Source: Mucilaginibacter sp. UBA5151
Lineage (GTDB): Bacteria; Bacteroidota; Bacteroidia; Sphingobacteriales; Sphingobacteriaceae
Reading direction: 5' to 3'
Length of the DNA stretch: 64,000 nt
Assembly: GCA_002413785.1 (NCBI GenBank)
Contig: DHXR01000046.1
Span: forward strand, 49,457-113,456
The translations under genes were made by a program, and so were the position numbers. This document shows positions 35,725 to 45,631 of the stretch, in pieces. The notes under the pieces are model-generated. The model saw only the letters and a list, made by a program, of their open reading frames with translations. It searched no databases and had not been told where the DNA came from. The first letter of the stretch is position 1; every line of letters begins with the position of its first letter.

Positions 35725-36077
35725 TTTGACAACTATTCTGACAACCGTTTTTTTATTTTACTCTACAAATTTAATTGGTTTTAAATATTAAAAGATCGTC
35801 AAATCTGAGTTTTATTAAATTGTAGTGGGGACGGTAAAAAACTATGTCCTTGCGAACGGGGAACGAGTGAAGCAATGTCATCAATAACAGGTTCCTGGAT
35901 GACATTTTGCTGCGCAGGGCTCCCTGCGGGACGGGTAAATAACCGGATTCCCACTTTAAAATCAGTTTTTTTTAATATTTATGTAACCATCCTTTTAATA
36001 ACTGCGTAAAAGAACGTGCGCGCCTGATTATTATTGCGCTATTTTATACTTAAAAACTACGAATTAGGAGGTAATCT
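35725..36077. other. Gap with a common interspersed REP-like fragment
   Basis: Contains the msrA upstream region and, at about 35843-35913, words cttgcgaacggggaacgag / gaagcaatgtcat / ggatgacattttgctgcg, which form an imperfect inverted repeat of a kind widespread in bacteria. No gene seen. Confidence 0.45.
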
Positions 36078-39000
36078 ATGGGATTTTTTCTACGAAATGT
36101 CTTAATACTTAATTTCTTGGTTTTTTGCGGAACCCAAGTATCTGCCCAGACAACAAGATATGACTGGACAGGGGCAGCCGGCACAGATTGGAGCAACCAT
36201 GCCAACTGGGAATCAACAAAGTCAGGAGTAAACACTAATCCCGCAGCCACCTATCCGGGGCCAATCGATACCGCAAGGATTGGAGTGATACCCTTTACCA
36301 ATACTTCAAACTTTCCAATAATTTCCCCGGGGGGCGCTACTTCTGTTGGAACTATTATATGGGGAACAGAGAACTATCTTATAGTTTCATTAGTAGTTAA
36401 TACAGCCTTTACCGTTAACGGCAATATAGCGAATACATCCACTGCTAGCGCCAACGGTAATATAAGCGCATACGTATTTAACTTATCAGGAACAGGTTCA
36501 CTGACGGTAACAGGAGTTTTAAATGTTGGATACGACGATGGCCTTGGTTCTTCGGGTAATAACAACACTTTTACATTTAACAGTTCAATAACGCAATTCA
36601 CCGTAACCGGGGATATAAACTTAAACGGTTTTCAGGGCGATACCCATCACCGGGGTTTTCTTCCCACGTTTAATGTGCTGGCCGGTACGGTAACAACGCC
36701 GGCGATAACATCACAATTGTACAATTCCGCTATTTTCAACAAACTTATCATTGCAAGTCTTTCGGTCGGTAACTCCTCGGGCAGTCCGGCAGCTACGCTT
36801 CAGCTCACCGGGGCTACTGCTTTATCAAATTTTTCATCATTGGTAACTAATACAGTTACTTTTAATAACCCCGGTGCTACGGTTGAATATTCCGGCGCAT
36901 CACAAACCGTTTATACCGATGCGTCTGTTCCCAACTTAAGCAATCCACTCCTCAGTTATTACAGCATTAAATTTTCTGGCACAGGCGCAAAAACAGCGCT
37001 GTCGGGAAACTTATTGGTTGCCGGCGATTTCACCAATACAATGGCTAATGATGCAAGCAATTATGTTTCATTAAGTGCGCCTACTGTTAATTTTAATGGT
37101 ACAACGCAAAATTTATACGGGGGTATTGGTAACGGAACGACATTTTACAACGTCGACTGCAGCAATTCGGGCACCAAAACTATGCAAAGCGGAACTTTCA
37201 GCCTTGCCGATATCGGCATTTTGACAATGAGCGGCAGTAGTACTAAACTTGCCGCCGGCAGCGGGATTTTTACATTAATTTCAGACGCCGTCGGTACGGC
37301 TTCAGTGGCGGCTATACCGTCGGGCTGCAGTATTACCGGTACCGTAAACGCTCAAAGATATTTCCAGGGAAGTTCTATTTACGATAATGTTAAAAAGCGC
37401 TGGCTTGCGCGTAATTACCGGATTATATCATCGCCGGTTAATAATGGGGTGCAGGTTAATGGCAATTATACATTTGGATTAAACTATATTGCAGGCAGCA
37501 CAGCGAACAATACCGGCGCAACCAGCACTACAAATGCATATATTACCGGCTGCCTTGGGGGCACAACAACTGCCGGTAACCCATCCAGCTATTTATACCA
37601 GGAAAGCAGGACGCCATATAACAGTGATTTTATCAGCGGGAATTTTTATGGTATCACCAATATCACAAATTCAACATCAGCAGGCACATTAACCGCAAGT
37701 GACGGAGGCACGTACAGCCTGCCCATCGGTACGGGTGTTTTCTTTTTCTTCAGGGGCGCCGCAACTAATTTTTATTCAAGAACTCACTATCCCTTTGTCG
37801 CACCCGAAAATGTGACCTTTACATCAACCGGCAATGTTAACCAGGGCAGCTACACCTATAAAGACTGGTACACGCCCACTTCTCCAAATTTGGCGTATAC
37901 AGTCACATCAGGCAATAGCGCCGTGCGGGGATTTAATATGGTTGGAAACCCATATCCTTGCTCAATAGACTGGAATGCTGCTTATGCGGCAACCGGGATT
38001 GCCCGCACTAACATAAATCCAACCATTTGGGTATTTAACCCGGTAACTAACCAGTATGATACTTATTTAAGTAACTCTTCAACCACGGGTACCGCAACCG
38101 GCAATGCAACCAATATTATAGCAAGCGGACAGGGATTTTTTGTGCAGGCTAATGCCACTGGCGCATCGCTGGTAATTAACGAAACGGCTAAATCAGCTAC
38201 AGTTCAGCCAACAGGAGGTAATTTATTAATGGCCACAGCGCCGATACAGAACACCGTTCCGCAATCGCTTCGTTTAAAACTGGTGGTGGACTCAATAAAT
38301 TACGATGAAACGTATATCGGATTTAACGCCGCCGCTTCACTCAATTATAATGGTAATGAGGACGCCGAATATGTAGCCGGAAGCAGCCCGCCCGAAAGTT
38401 TGTCAAGTTTTTCTTCGGATAATGTTAAATTGGCGATCAATAATTTACCATTACCTAAACAAACTGCACAGGTAATCAGGTTGCATGTGGGAGGAACGGC
38501 TAACGGCACATATACGCTTCGGAGAACCGCATTCGAGGCCATCCCACGGATATATGAAATATGGCTGATGGACAATTACAAAAAGGATTCATTGGATATC
38601 AGGAATAATTCCACATATACGTTCAATATAAATTTATCGGATACAGCAAGTTATGGCAATAGCCGTTTTCAATTAATTATACGCCAAAACCCGGCGCTGG
38701 GGGTGCATTTATTAAATTTTACCGCAGCCAAAGTTATAAGCGGGGCGCAAATTGTTTGGGTAACAGAAAATGAACAGAACTACACAAATTTCACCGTTGA
38801 AAGAAGTAGTGATGGAGGGGCCACTTTTAGTGTTTTAGGTGGTTACCCTTCGGGCGCATTGGGCACCTACAGCCTTTTGGACCAAAATCCGGTTATTGGA
38901 GCAAACCAGTACCGGTTAAAACTTGAAGATTTAAACGGGACGGTTACTTATTCGGCTATAGTTACGCTGATGTACGGCAACGGATCAAACAGCCTGGTTA

Positions 39001-39293
39001 AAAACAGTGTTGCTATTTACCCTAACCCGGCAAAAAGTACACTCAATTTAACCATAACACCGCCATTCGCTCCGGGCGCAACGCAAACCGGCGGACCTGT
39101 TAACCGTCCGTCAACTACCGTTTACGGTATAAGGATAGTAAACACTTTGGGTTCAGTGGTTCAATCAGCCAATACGGCGCAGGTAACCTGGCAAACTGAC
39201 GTCAGCAGCCTCACGACCGGAACCTATATTCTGCAGGTGGTAAACAACTATGATAACAGCGTTATAGGAAAAGGGACATTTGTAAAATTGTAG
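36078..39293 (+). CDS. Large T9SS type-A sorting-domain surface protein
   Basis: 1071-residue secreted protein. Signal peptide at residues 1-24 ends VSAQ. Residues about 28-45 (YDWTGAAGTDWSNHANW) begin a long repetitive Thr/Ser/Asn-rich beta region. Later blocks are NYRIISSPV and MVGNPYPCSIDWN (about 450-640), typical of such cargoes, and a C-terminal type-A sorting domain, NSVAIYPNPAKSTLNLTI, ending GTYILQV...GTFVKL. It would cross the outer membrane by T9SS and be surface-anchored or released. The start codon has a real Shine-Dalgarno (AGGAGG, 36066-36071), unusual in this phylum. Ligand or activity unknown. Confidence 0.85.
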   Translation: MGFFLRNVLILNFLVFCGTQVSAQTTRYDWTGAAGTDWSNHANWESTKSGVNTNPAATYPGPIDTARIGVIPFTNTSNFPIISPGGATSVGTIIWGTENYLIVSLVVNTAFTVNGNIANTSTASANGNISAYVFNLSGTGSLTVTGVLNVGYDDGLGSSGNNNTFTFNSSITQFTVTGDINLNGFQGDTHHRGFLPTFNVLAGTVTTPAITSQLYNSAIFNKLIIASLSVGNSSGSPAATLQLTGATALSNFSSLVTNTVTFNNPGATVEYSGASQTVYTDASVPNLSNPLLSYYSIKFSGTGAKTALSGNLLVAGDFTNTMANDASNYVSLSAPTVNFNGTTQNLYGGIGNGTTFYNVDCSNSGTKTMQSGTFSLADIGILTMSGSSTKLAAGSGIFTLISDAVGTASVAAIPSGCSITGTVNAQRYFQGSSIYDNVKKRWLARNYRIISSPVNNGVQVNGNYTFGLNYIAGSTANNTGATSTTNAYITGCLGGTTTAGNPSSYLYQESRTPYNSDFISGNFYGITNITNSTSAGTLTASDGGTYSLPIGTGVFFFFRGAATNFYSRTHYPFVAPENVTFTSTGNVNQGSYTYKDWYTPTSPNLAYTVTSGNSAVRGFNMVGNPYPCSIDWNAAYAATGIARTNINPTIWVFNPVTNQYDTYLSNSSTTGTATGNATNIIASGQGFFVQANATGASLVINETAKSATVQPTGGNLLMATAPIQNTVPQSLRLKLVVDSINYDETYIGFNAAASLNYNGNEDAEYVAGSSPPESLSSFSSDNVKLAINNLPLPKQTAQVIRLHVGGTANGTYTLRRTAFEAIPRIYEIWLMDNYKKDSLDIRNNSTYTFNINLSDTASYGNSRFQLIIRQNPALGVHLLNFTAAKVISGAQIVWVTENEQNYTNFTVERSSDGGATFSVLGGYPSGALGTYSLLDQNPVIGANQYRLKLEDLNGTVTYSAIVTLMYGNGSNSLVKNSVAIYPNPAKSTLNLTITPPFAPGATQTGGPVNRPSTTVYGIRIVNTLGSVVQSANTAQVTWQTDVSSLTTGTYILQVVNNYDNSVIGKGTFVKL

Positions 39294-39518
39294 GGTGGAG
39301 GAGAGCAAAAAGCGGAAAGCAGATAAAACATTATGTCTGATTGTGGAGATATTTTCGCATAATGCGGGGGGAAGCCACGCCCCATGTTAATTATCAGGCA
39401 ATCCAATCCGCTAAGAACAATGTATTTTACTGCGTATGGACTTAATTGAAATAATAATGATAAAAGTTTGGCAGGAAAAAGTAAATTTGTAAAATTGTAG
39501 TACCAAAACTTGTGATTT

Positions 39519-39746
39519 ATGCGGGTTAAGATATTTTGCGGGGCGTTGCTGTTATTAATGCTCAATGTTGTTGTGCTATATGCCCAACCCGGCACACCAT
39601 GCGATGGAACTGACCCGGACCTTCCCTGCCCTCTGGATACCTGGGTAATTGTTTTCGCCATTGCAGCAACTGCATTCGCCGCGATCCGCTTGTACCGTAA
39701 ACAGCTGCGTTTAAACGGGAACAAAGTCATAAACACTTCTAAATAA
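39519..39746 (+). CDS. Small single-pass membrane protein downstream of T9SS cargo
   Basis: 75 residues: signal or first membrane segment (FCGALLLLMLNVVVLYAQ), a short Asp/Pro/Cys loop (PGTPCDGTDPDLPCPLDT), a second hydrophobic segment (WVIVFAIAATAFAAI) and a basic tail (LYRKQLRLNG). Tiny proteins with this DPD.P.D + hydrophobic + basic plan are often found beside T9SS cargo genes. A -7-like box TAAATTTG lies at 39482-39489. Function unknown. Confidence 0.65.
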   Translation: MRVKIFCGALLLLMLNVVVLYAQPGTPCDGTDPDLPCPLDTWVIVFAIAATAFAAIRLYRKQLRLNGNKVINTSK

Positions 39747-39868
39747 TAAACCTGAAAGCGATTTTTCCCATTCTATATTGAATAGGGTCAGGTTTGTTTT
39801 TCTGTTTAAAAAAATTGCGGAAGAATAGAAAATCGTCGCAGAAATATTACTGTTGATAAATTCAATAC

Positions 39869-40255
39869 TCACTTTTCCAGTAACTTATCTATCTTTTCCA
39901 GTAACTCACCGATGTCAAACGGCTTATTAATAAAGGCGTCGAAGCCAAAATTCCCGAATGAGCTGGCCAATTCAGGGTAGGCTGAAATTAACATCACGGG
40001 CAAATGGCAGGTATCTTTATTGCTTTTAACAAGCTGGCAAATTTTACCCCCGTTTAAACCGGTCAGTAAGTAATCGGTGATAATTAAATCAGGCTTATAT
40101 TGTTCAATAGTTGCAAATATATCCTCCGTTCCGTCGATGCCGGTTACTTCGAATTCGTTATAGGTAAGTACAGTTTCCATTACCTGCAAAATGTCCTTGT
40201 CATCTTCAATGATCAAAATCAGCTTCGACTTAGCTCCTGCTTTATTTAAACTCAT
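39869..40255 (-). CDS. Stand-alone response regulator receiver protein
   Basis: 128 residues, one receiver domain and no output domain. Acidic pocket LIIEDDKDILQV, phospho-acceptor Asp in LIITDYLLTG, Thr/Ser switch in MLISAYPE, and Lys in FINKPFD are all present. Such single-domain regulators act through protein contacts or as phosphate relays. No kinase gene is adjacent. It is divergent from the membrane protein at 40617; the inverted repeat at 40395-40435 lies between. Confidence 0.88.
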   Translation of the reverse strand: MSLNKAGAKSKLILIIEDDKDILQVMETVLTYNEFEVTGIDGTEDIFATIEQYKPDLIITDYLLTGLNGGKICQLVKSNKDTCHLPVMLISAYPELASSFGNFGFDAFINKPFDIGELLEKIDKLLEK

Positions 40256-40616
40256 GGGTAATGATTAATAAATTTGATAATGTTATTGCTTAACATCCAT
40301 TCCCTGTAAAAGTTTTCGGGACATGGCTAACGCTAATGTATTAAGATAGTTAACGTTTTAATCAGGGGAAAATTTTTACCGTTTTAATAATTCAATTAAC
40401 AGATAAAAGTAAATTAAGTTTTTCTATCTGTTAATACACGGAAACCTTTATAAGTAAACAGGTATTCATATTGTTGCGCTTTTCACTGCAAAGGATTGAT
40501 TTTTTTGCGACGTGCAGGAATTGCAGGTTTGGAGTGATGTTTTCCAATAGAAGTGACAGGCCGCCGCCGGGAAAACCTTATCTTTAAAAATAAAAAACAA
40601 AATTGATCGCAATAAC
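40256..40616. promoter_or_regulatory. Divergent gap with an 11-bp inverted repeat
   Basis: ATTAACAGATA (40395-40405) and TATCTGTTAAT (40425-40435) form a perfect 11-bp inverted repeat, centres 30 bases apart (19-base spacer). It lies between divergent genes and could be an operator or a hairpin. No gene in the gap. Confidence 0.45.
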
Positions 40617-41012
40617 ATGAATACAAAATTAATAATGACCCTGAGCGCTATATTCCTTGCCTTAATAGGGGTTTGCCTGACTTTTCTTCCGGTTGAAATA
40701 GCCGGTTTAACAGGCATTGGCACTTCAAAGGCATTGCTGCTGCTCCTTCAAATATTGGGCGCCCTGTATTTTTCATTTGCCATGCTCAACTGGATGGCAA
40801 AGGGGAGCATTATCGGCGGTATATACAACCGGCCGGTAGCCCTGGCAAATTTCACTCATTTTTTTATTGTTGCCATTTACCTGGTGAAAGCCCTGATGAA
40901 TAACCATGCCCTCCCTATTGAGGTTTGGCTGTCAGGCGGGGTTTATGCTGTTTTTGCCGTATTGTTTTGGATGATATTTTCGAGGCACCCTGTCGGGGAT
41001 AAGAATGTTTAA
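40617..41012 (+). CDS. Small four-segment integral membrane protein
   Basis: 131 residues with four hydrophobic segments (IMTLSAIFLALIGVCLTFL; LLLLLQILGALYFSFAML; FTHFFIVAIYLVKAL; YAVFAVLFWMIF). Family name not assigned; similar small membrane proteins occur widely in Bacteroidota. Gene is divergent from the receiver protein. Basic C-terminal tail suggests a cytoplasmic end. Confidence 0.7.
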   Translation: MNTKLIMTLSAIFLALIGVCLTFLPVEIAGLTGIGTSKALLLLLQILGALYFSFAMLNWMAKGSIIGGIYNRPVALANFTHFFIVAIYLVKALMNNHALPIEVWLSGGVYAVFAVLFWMIFSRHPVGDKNV

Positions 41013-41186
41013 AAGGGTAGTGGATTGTGCTGCGGCGGGCGGGCAAAAAATTACGAATGGGCTTTGATATTTCTGTTTTGCAAACTACAGGCGTAATGCA
41101 TCCGAAGTCAGAGACTGCGGATATTGGGGCTATATAAATGTAAACTAATTAACCTAATCCAACCCAATCAACCACTCACCTCCCAA

Positions 41187-43997
41187 TCAATGCGCCTCCA
41201 GCCAATTCAGCCCGCTCCCAATCTCCACCATAATAGGCACCGTAGTTTTTATAGCATTTTTCATATTATCCAAAATTATGGGTTTCACAATTTCCACTTC
41301 ATGGTGCGGCACGTCAAACACCAGCTCATCATGCACCTGCATGGTCATGCGGGCATCGAGGTTAAGGGTTTTAAACTCCCGGTGGATATTGATCATGGCT
41401 ATTTTTATCATGTCCGCCGCGGAGCCTTGTATGGGCGCGTTGATGGCGTTTCGTTCGGCAAAGCCGCGTACTGTTGCATTAGCCGAATTTATATCGCGCA
41501 AATACCTGCGCCGGCCCATTAAGGTGCATACATAACCATTTTCGCGGGCGAAGTTCATGGTATCAGCCATATACTGTTTTATGCCGGGGTATTGGGCGAA
41601 ATAGTTGTCAATAATATCGGCGGCTTCCTTGCGGGGAATACCCAGGCTTTGCGATAAACCGAAAGCCGACTGCCCGTAAATAATGCCAAAGTTTACCGCT
41701 TTTGCATTGCGGCGCTGGGTGCTGGTCACTTCTTCTAAACTAATACCATAAACATTGGCGGCGGTTGCTGTATGAATGTCAAGGTTGTTAACAAATGCTT
41801 CCATCATGTTTGCGTCCTTGCTGATCTCGGCGATGATGCGCAGTTCTATCTGCGAATAATCCGCCGAAACCAGGGTATGGCCGCTGTCGCGCGGAATAAA
41901 TGCCTTCCTTACTTCCCTGCCGCGTTCGGTACGGATAGGGATATTTTGCAGGTTGGGGTTATTGGAACTTAAACGCCCGGTTGCAGCCACGGCCTGGTTA
42001 TAGGAGGTATGCACCCGGCCTGTTTTGCGGTTTACCATCAGCGGCAGGGCGTCAACGTATGTCGATTTCAGCTTTTGCAGCTGACGGAAATCCAGAATGT
42101 CCCTTACGATATCGCTTTTGGCAGCCAATGCCAGCAAAACATCTTCGCCGGTTTGGTACTGCCCGGTTTTTGTTTTTTTCGCCTTGGGATCGAGCATTAA
42201 TTTTTCAAATAAAACTTCGCCCAGCTGTTTTGGCGATGCGATATTGAACCGTACGCCTGCTTTTTCATAAACTATTTTTTCGAGTTTCCCGATGTCCGTT
42301 TCCAATACTTTCGAAAATTCTTTCAGCGTTTCATGATCAATAAGCACGCCTTCGTACTCCATATCAGCCAGCACGTAGATCAGGGGATTTTCAATTTCGT
42401 GGATCAGTTTTTCGCTGTCAACTTCTTTTATTTTTGGTTCAAAAACGGTTTTTAACTGCAGGGTGATGTCCGCATCTTCGGCGGCGTATTCCTTTATTTT
42501 TTCAATCTCCACATCGCGCATATTGCCCTGGTTTTTGCCTTTGGCGCCTATAAGTTCGGTGATGGATACCGGTTTATAGCCCAGATAGTTTTCCGAAAGC
42601 ACATCCATACCGTGACGCGTATCAGGGTCAATAACATAATGGGCCATCATAGTATCAAACAAGTCGCCTTTTACTTGAACGCCGTACCATTTCAGTATTA
42701 AAATATCAAACTTTATGTTCTGACCGATTTTACCTATCCCGGCATTTTCCAAAACCGGCTTAAACTCATTAACAATACTTTGCGCTGCAACCTGGTCTGC
42801 CGGGACCGGAATATACCAGGCCTCGCCGGGTTTTACCGCGAAGGATAAACCCACCAGTTCGCAATCATTGGCATCTGTACCGGTTGTTTCGGAGTCAAAA
42901 CAAAAGCTTTTTTGCTGTTCAAGCAGGGTTATCAGTTCTTTCCGTTTTTCAGGCGTATCGGTTAAATGATAGTTATGCGGAACTGTGTTTATGTTTTTCG
43001 ATGGCGTTGTAAATTCCGGCTCGGCAATATCCTCAACCTCAACGGTCATGGTGGTGCGCCCGCTTGCTATAGGGCTGCCAAATAAATCGGTTTGAATGCC
43101 GACAGACCTTGTTTCGGTGATACTGAAATCATCGCCAAAAACGCGTTTCCCCAATGTACGGAACTCCAGTTCCGCAAATAATGGTTCCAGCAGGTCGCGG
43201 CTTGGGCTGCCTATGGCTAAACCTTCTTCGTCCAGTTCAACAGGGACATTTAACAGGATGGTAGCCAGTTTTTTGGATAATAAGCCCTGTTCAGCAAATT
43301 TCTCTACATTTTCACGCTGTTTACCCTTTAGTTCATGACTATGATTGATGATCTCTTCAACCGACCCGTATTGTTTTATCAGCAGTTTGGCGGTTTTCTC
43401 ACCTATACCCGGTATCCCGGGTATGCCATCAACAGCATCGCCCCATAAACCTAAAATATCTATAACCTGCTCCACCCGTTCCACTTCCCATTTCTCCAAT
43501 ATTTCTTTCACACCCAATATCTCCATATCATTACCCATGCGGGCAGGTTTATACATGAAAATATTTTCGGAAACCAATTGCCCGAAATCCTTATCAGGCG
43601 TCATGCAATATACCTGGTAGCCTTTCTTTTCGGCTTTTTTGGCAAGGGTGCCGATGATATCGTCAGCCTCGTAACCATCCGAAGTAATAACAGGAATGTT
43701 AAAACCGAGGATCAATTTAAAGATATAGGGTAGGGCTGCGGACAGGTCTTCGGGCATGCTTTCGCGATGCGCCTTGTATCCGGCGAAATCAGTATGGCGC
43801 TCGGTGGGGGCCTGTGTATCAAACACTACGGCAATATGCGTTGGCTTTTCTTTTTTTAATACATCAAGCAACGTATTGGTGAAAACCATAATTGCGGAGG
43901 TATTTAAACCGCCCGATGTAAAACGCGGGTTTTTACTTAAAGCAAAATGCGCCCGGTAAATAAGGGCCATGCCATCCAGGAGAAATAGTTTTTTCAT
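41187..43997 (-). CDS. polA: DNA polymerase I
   Basis: 936-residue PolA with all three parts: 5'-3' exonuclease (residues 1-~290, FLLDGMALIYRAHFA and YEADDIIGTLA), 3'-5' exonuclease (~330-520) with intact ExoI FDSETTGTD, ExoII GQNIKFDILIL and ExoIII YAAEDADIT, and family A polymerase (~550-936) with SADYSQIELR, FGIIYGQSAFGLS and QVHDELVFDV. Proofreading residues are therefore retained, unlike some PolA. It fills Okazaki gaps and repair patches. Upstream lies a word-repeat segment. Confidence 0.98.
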   Translation of the reverse strand: MKKLFLLDGMALIYRAHFALSKNPRFTSGGLNTSAIMVFTNTLLDVLKKEKPTHIAVVFDTQAPTERHTDFAGYKAHRESMPEDLSAALPYIFKLILGFNIPVITSDGYEADDIIGTLAKKAEKKGYQVYCMTPDKDFGQLVSENIFMYKPARMGNDMEILGVKEILEKWEVERVEQVIDILGLWGDAVDGIPGIPGIGEKTAKLLIKQYGSVEEIINHSHELKGKQRENVEKFAEQGLLSKKLATILLNVPVELDEEGLAIGSPSRDLLEPLFAELEFRTLGKRVFGDDFSITETRSVGIQTDLFGSPIASGRTTMTVEVEDIAEPEFTTPSKNINTVPHNYHLTDTPEKRKELITLLEQQKSFCFDSETTGTDANDCELVGLSFAVKPGEAWYIPVPADQVAAQSIVNEFKPVLENAGIGKIGQNIKFDILILKWYGVQVKGDLFDTMMAHYVIDPDTRHGMDVLSENYLGYKPVSITELIGAKGKNQGNMRDVEIEKIKEYAAEDADITLQLKTVFEPKIKEVDSEKLIHEIENPLIYVLADMEYEGVLIDHETLKEFSKVLETDIGKLEKIVYEKAGVRFNIASPKQLGEVLFEKLMLDPKAKKTKTGQYQTGEDVLLALAAKSDIVRDILDFRQLQKLKSTYVDALPLMVNRKTGRVHTSYNQAVAATGRLSSNNPNLQNIPIRTERGREVRKAFIPRDSGHTLVSADYSQIELRIIAEISKDANMMEAFVNNLDIHTATAANVYGISLEEVTSTQRRNAKAVNFGIIYGQSAFGLSQSLGIPRKEAADIIDNYFAQYPGIKQYMADTMNFARENGYVCTLMGRRRYLRDINSANATVRGFAERNAINAPIQGSAADMIKIAMINIHREFKTLNLDARMTMQVHDELVFDVPHHEVEIVKPIILDNMKNAIKTTVPIMVEIGSGLNWLEAH

Positions 43998-44178
43998 GAT
44001 TTTTTTGATTGCACCGATTTGAAAATGATTTCACCGATTACCGATCTATGATTTCACCGATTGAGGACTGATTTCGCAGATGATGGCAGCTTTATTTCAA
44101 ATACTGTGCTTTCAAAAATACAATTTATGTTGGTCACTAAACTAATCAGTGGTATCGTTTTTAAAAATCAGTGTAATC
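43998..44178. repeat. Word-repeat sequence upstream of polA
   Basis: Words gatttcaccgatt, ccgatttgaaaatgatttcacc, gactgatttcgc (44005-44090), with a partial reverse complement at about 44140-44175 (aatcagtggt, aaaaatcagtgtaat). No gene. Confidence 0.55.
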
Positions 44179-44757
44179 CTATTTAAAAGAGCAATCCGGC
44201 AGATGATCATTCACCATACCGGTAGCCTGCATGTGGGCGTAACAAATGGTGGTGCCAAAAAACTTGAAACCACGTTTTTTCATGTCCTTGCTGATGGCAT
44301 CGGAAATGGGTGTGCTTGCCGGTATTTTTTCATGCCGGTTAACAATAGGTTTCCCATCCGGCATAAAGCTGTACAAATACTTATCAAATGACCCAAACTC
44401 CTTTTGAACTTCAATAAAAAGCTTTGCATTGTTAATGGCTGCCAGCACTTTCAGGCGGTTGCGGATAATGTCTGTATCATTTAATAAGCGCTCCACATCC
44501 TCATCAGTAAACAGGGCTACTTTTTCCACGTCAAAATCAGCAAAAGCTTTTCGGTAACCTTCGCGGCGCCGCAATATAGTGATCCAGCTTAAACCCGCCT
44601 GGGCGGATTCGAGCACAAGGAATTCGAAAAGCTTTTTATCGTCGTGGGTTTCTTTGCCCCATTCGTTGTCATGGTAGTCCATGTAAAGAAGGTCATTGCC
44701 GGGCCATGAGCAGCGTTTTATTTCCTGAGTTTGCAGTTCTGAATTTGCAGTTTGCAT
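44179..44757 (-). CDS. tag: DNA-3-methyladenine glycosylase I
   Basis: 192-residue Tag removing 3-methyladenine in base excision repair. Zinc-binding residues as in Tag: Cys in KRCSWPG, His in DYHDNEWG, and the C-terminal NDHLPDCSF (His/Cys). Catalytic-region AQAGLSWITILRRREGYRKAF is intact. The first about 13 residues (MQTANSELQTQEI) come from a word repeat (actgcaaattcag type), so the ancestral start just before KRCSW seems to have been replaced. It lies near polA and the alkyltransferase-like gene, all DNA repair. Confidence 0.93.
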   Translation of the reverse strand: MQTANSELQTQEIKRCSWPGNDLLYMDYHDNEWGKETHDDKKLFEFLVLESAQAGLSWITILRRREGYRKAFADFDVEKVALFTDEDVERLLNDTDIIRNRLKVLAAINNAKLFIEVQKEFGSFDKYLYSFMPDGKPIVNRHEKIPASTPISDAISKDMKKRGFKFFGTTICYAHMQATGMVNDHLPDCSFK

Positions 44758-44801
44758 AGCGCTTATTTATTTGGCTAATTTAAAATTATTAAAGCAAACC
44801 G

Positions 44802-45155
44802 CTACTGCCCACTGCCAACTGAATTTAACTCATCCCAATATTCCACCGCTCTTCTGTAATGCGGGATTACAATAGAGCCGCCCACCAGATTGGCAATCAT
44901 GAATACCTCGTTCATCTCATCATGGTTAACGCCTGCTTCATGGCATTTCCCTAAATGGTATTTAATGCAATCGTCGCAGCGCAATACCATGGATGCTACC
45001 AGGCCAAGCATTTCCTTGGTTTTTACATCCAGTGCGCCATCAGCGTAAGTGGTTGTGTCCAAAGCAAAAAAACGCTTGATATTGGTATTGGCTGTTTCCA
45101 TAATCCTGTCGTTCATTTTGGTACGATAGGATTCAAAGTCTTCTATAAGTGGCAT
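44802..45155 (-). CDS. Carboxymuconolactone decarboxylase / AhpD-like protein
   Basis: 117-residue all-helical CMD-family protein with CDDCIKYHLGKCHEAGVNHDEMNEV, the CxxC-His motif of AhpD-like alkylhydroperoxidases. Such proteins can reduce peroxide via a disulfide relay, but many members have no known substrate. It sits upstream of tag on the same strand with a 44-base gap carrying a word-repeat fragment. Confidence 0.85.
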   Translation of the reverse strand: MPLIEDFESYRTKMNDRIMETANTNIKRFFALDTTTYADGALDVKTKEMLGLVASMVLRCDDCIKYHLGKCHEAGVNHDEMNEVFMIANLVGGSIVIPHYRRAVEYWDELNSVGSGQ

Positions 45156-45253
45156 ATTTTAATTATTGAATTATTGATTTAGTGATTGACCATTTTTTTT
45201 AATTTAAAACCGTAATTTAGTTACTTGCTAACAGCCATCTAAAAATATAAAAT

Positions 45254-45628
45254 ATGAAGTTCATTTCTCCTGAAAACCACGGAATTATTGACCTGCTGTT
45301 TGTTGCACTCCTGTTTACAGCGCCAGCCTATTTTGGTTTTACAGGTGTGCTTGCCACTTTCACTTACGCGCTTGCAGGGGTACATTTGCTGCTTACTTTG
45401 TTAACTAAATATGCTGCAGGCCCTATAAAGATAATCCCCTTACCCATACACGGCACCATTGAATTTGTTGTTGGCATAGCCCTTATTGTACTGGCTTATA
45501 CGCTGTTTAACAATAATGCAGAGGGAAAGCTATTCTACGTAATTTTCGGGACGGTGATTCTTTTAACCTGGTTGGTAACTGATTATAAAGGAATATTCCA
45601 TCAAACCGCTGAGGAAAGGACATTATAA
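45254..45628 (+). CDS. Small membrane protein, four segments
   Basis: 124 residues, about four hydrophobic segments: IIDLLFVALLFTAPAYF, ATFTYALAGVHLLLTLL, HGTIEFVVGIALIVLAYTL, and FYVIFGTVILLTWLVTDY. The pattern of short segments with Pro and the two HG motifs (NHGIIDL and IHGTIEF) suggests an internal duplication of a two-helix unit. Function unknown. Confidence 0.7.
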   Translation: MKFISPENHGIIDLLFVALLFTAPAYFGFTGVLATFTYALAGVHLLLTLLTKYAAGPIKIIPLPIHGTIEFVVGIALIVLAYTLFNNNAEGKLFYVIFGTVILLTWLVTDYKGIFHQTAEERTL

Positions 45629-45631
45629 TTC

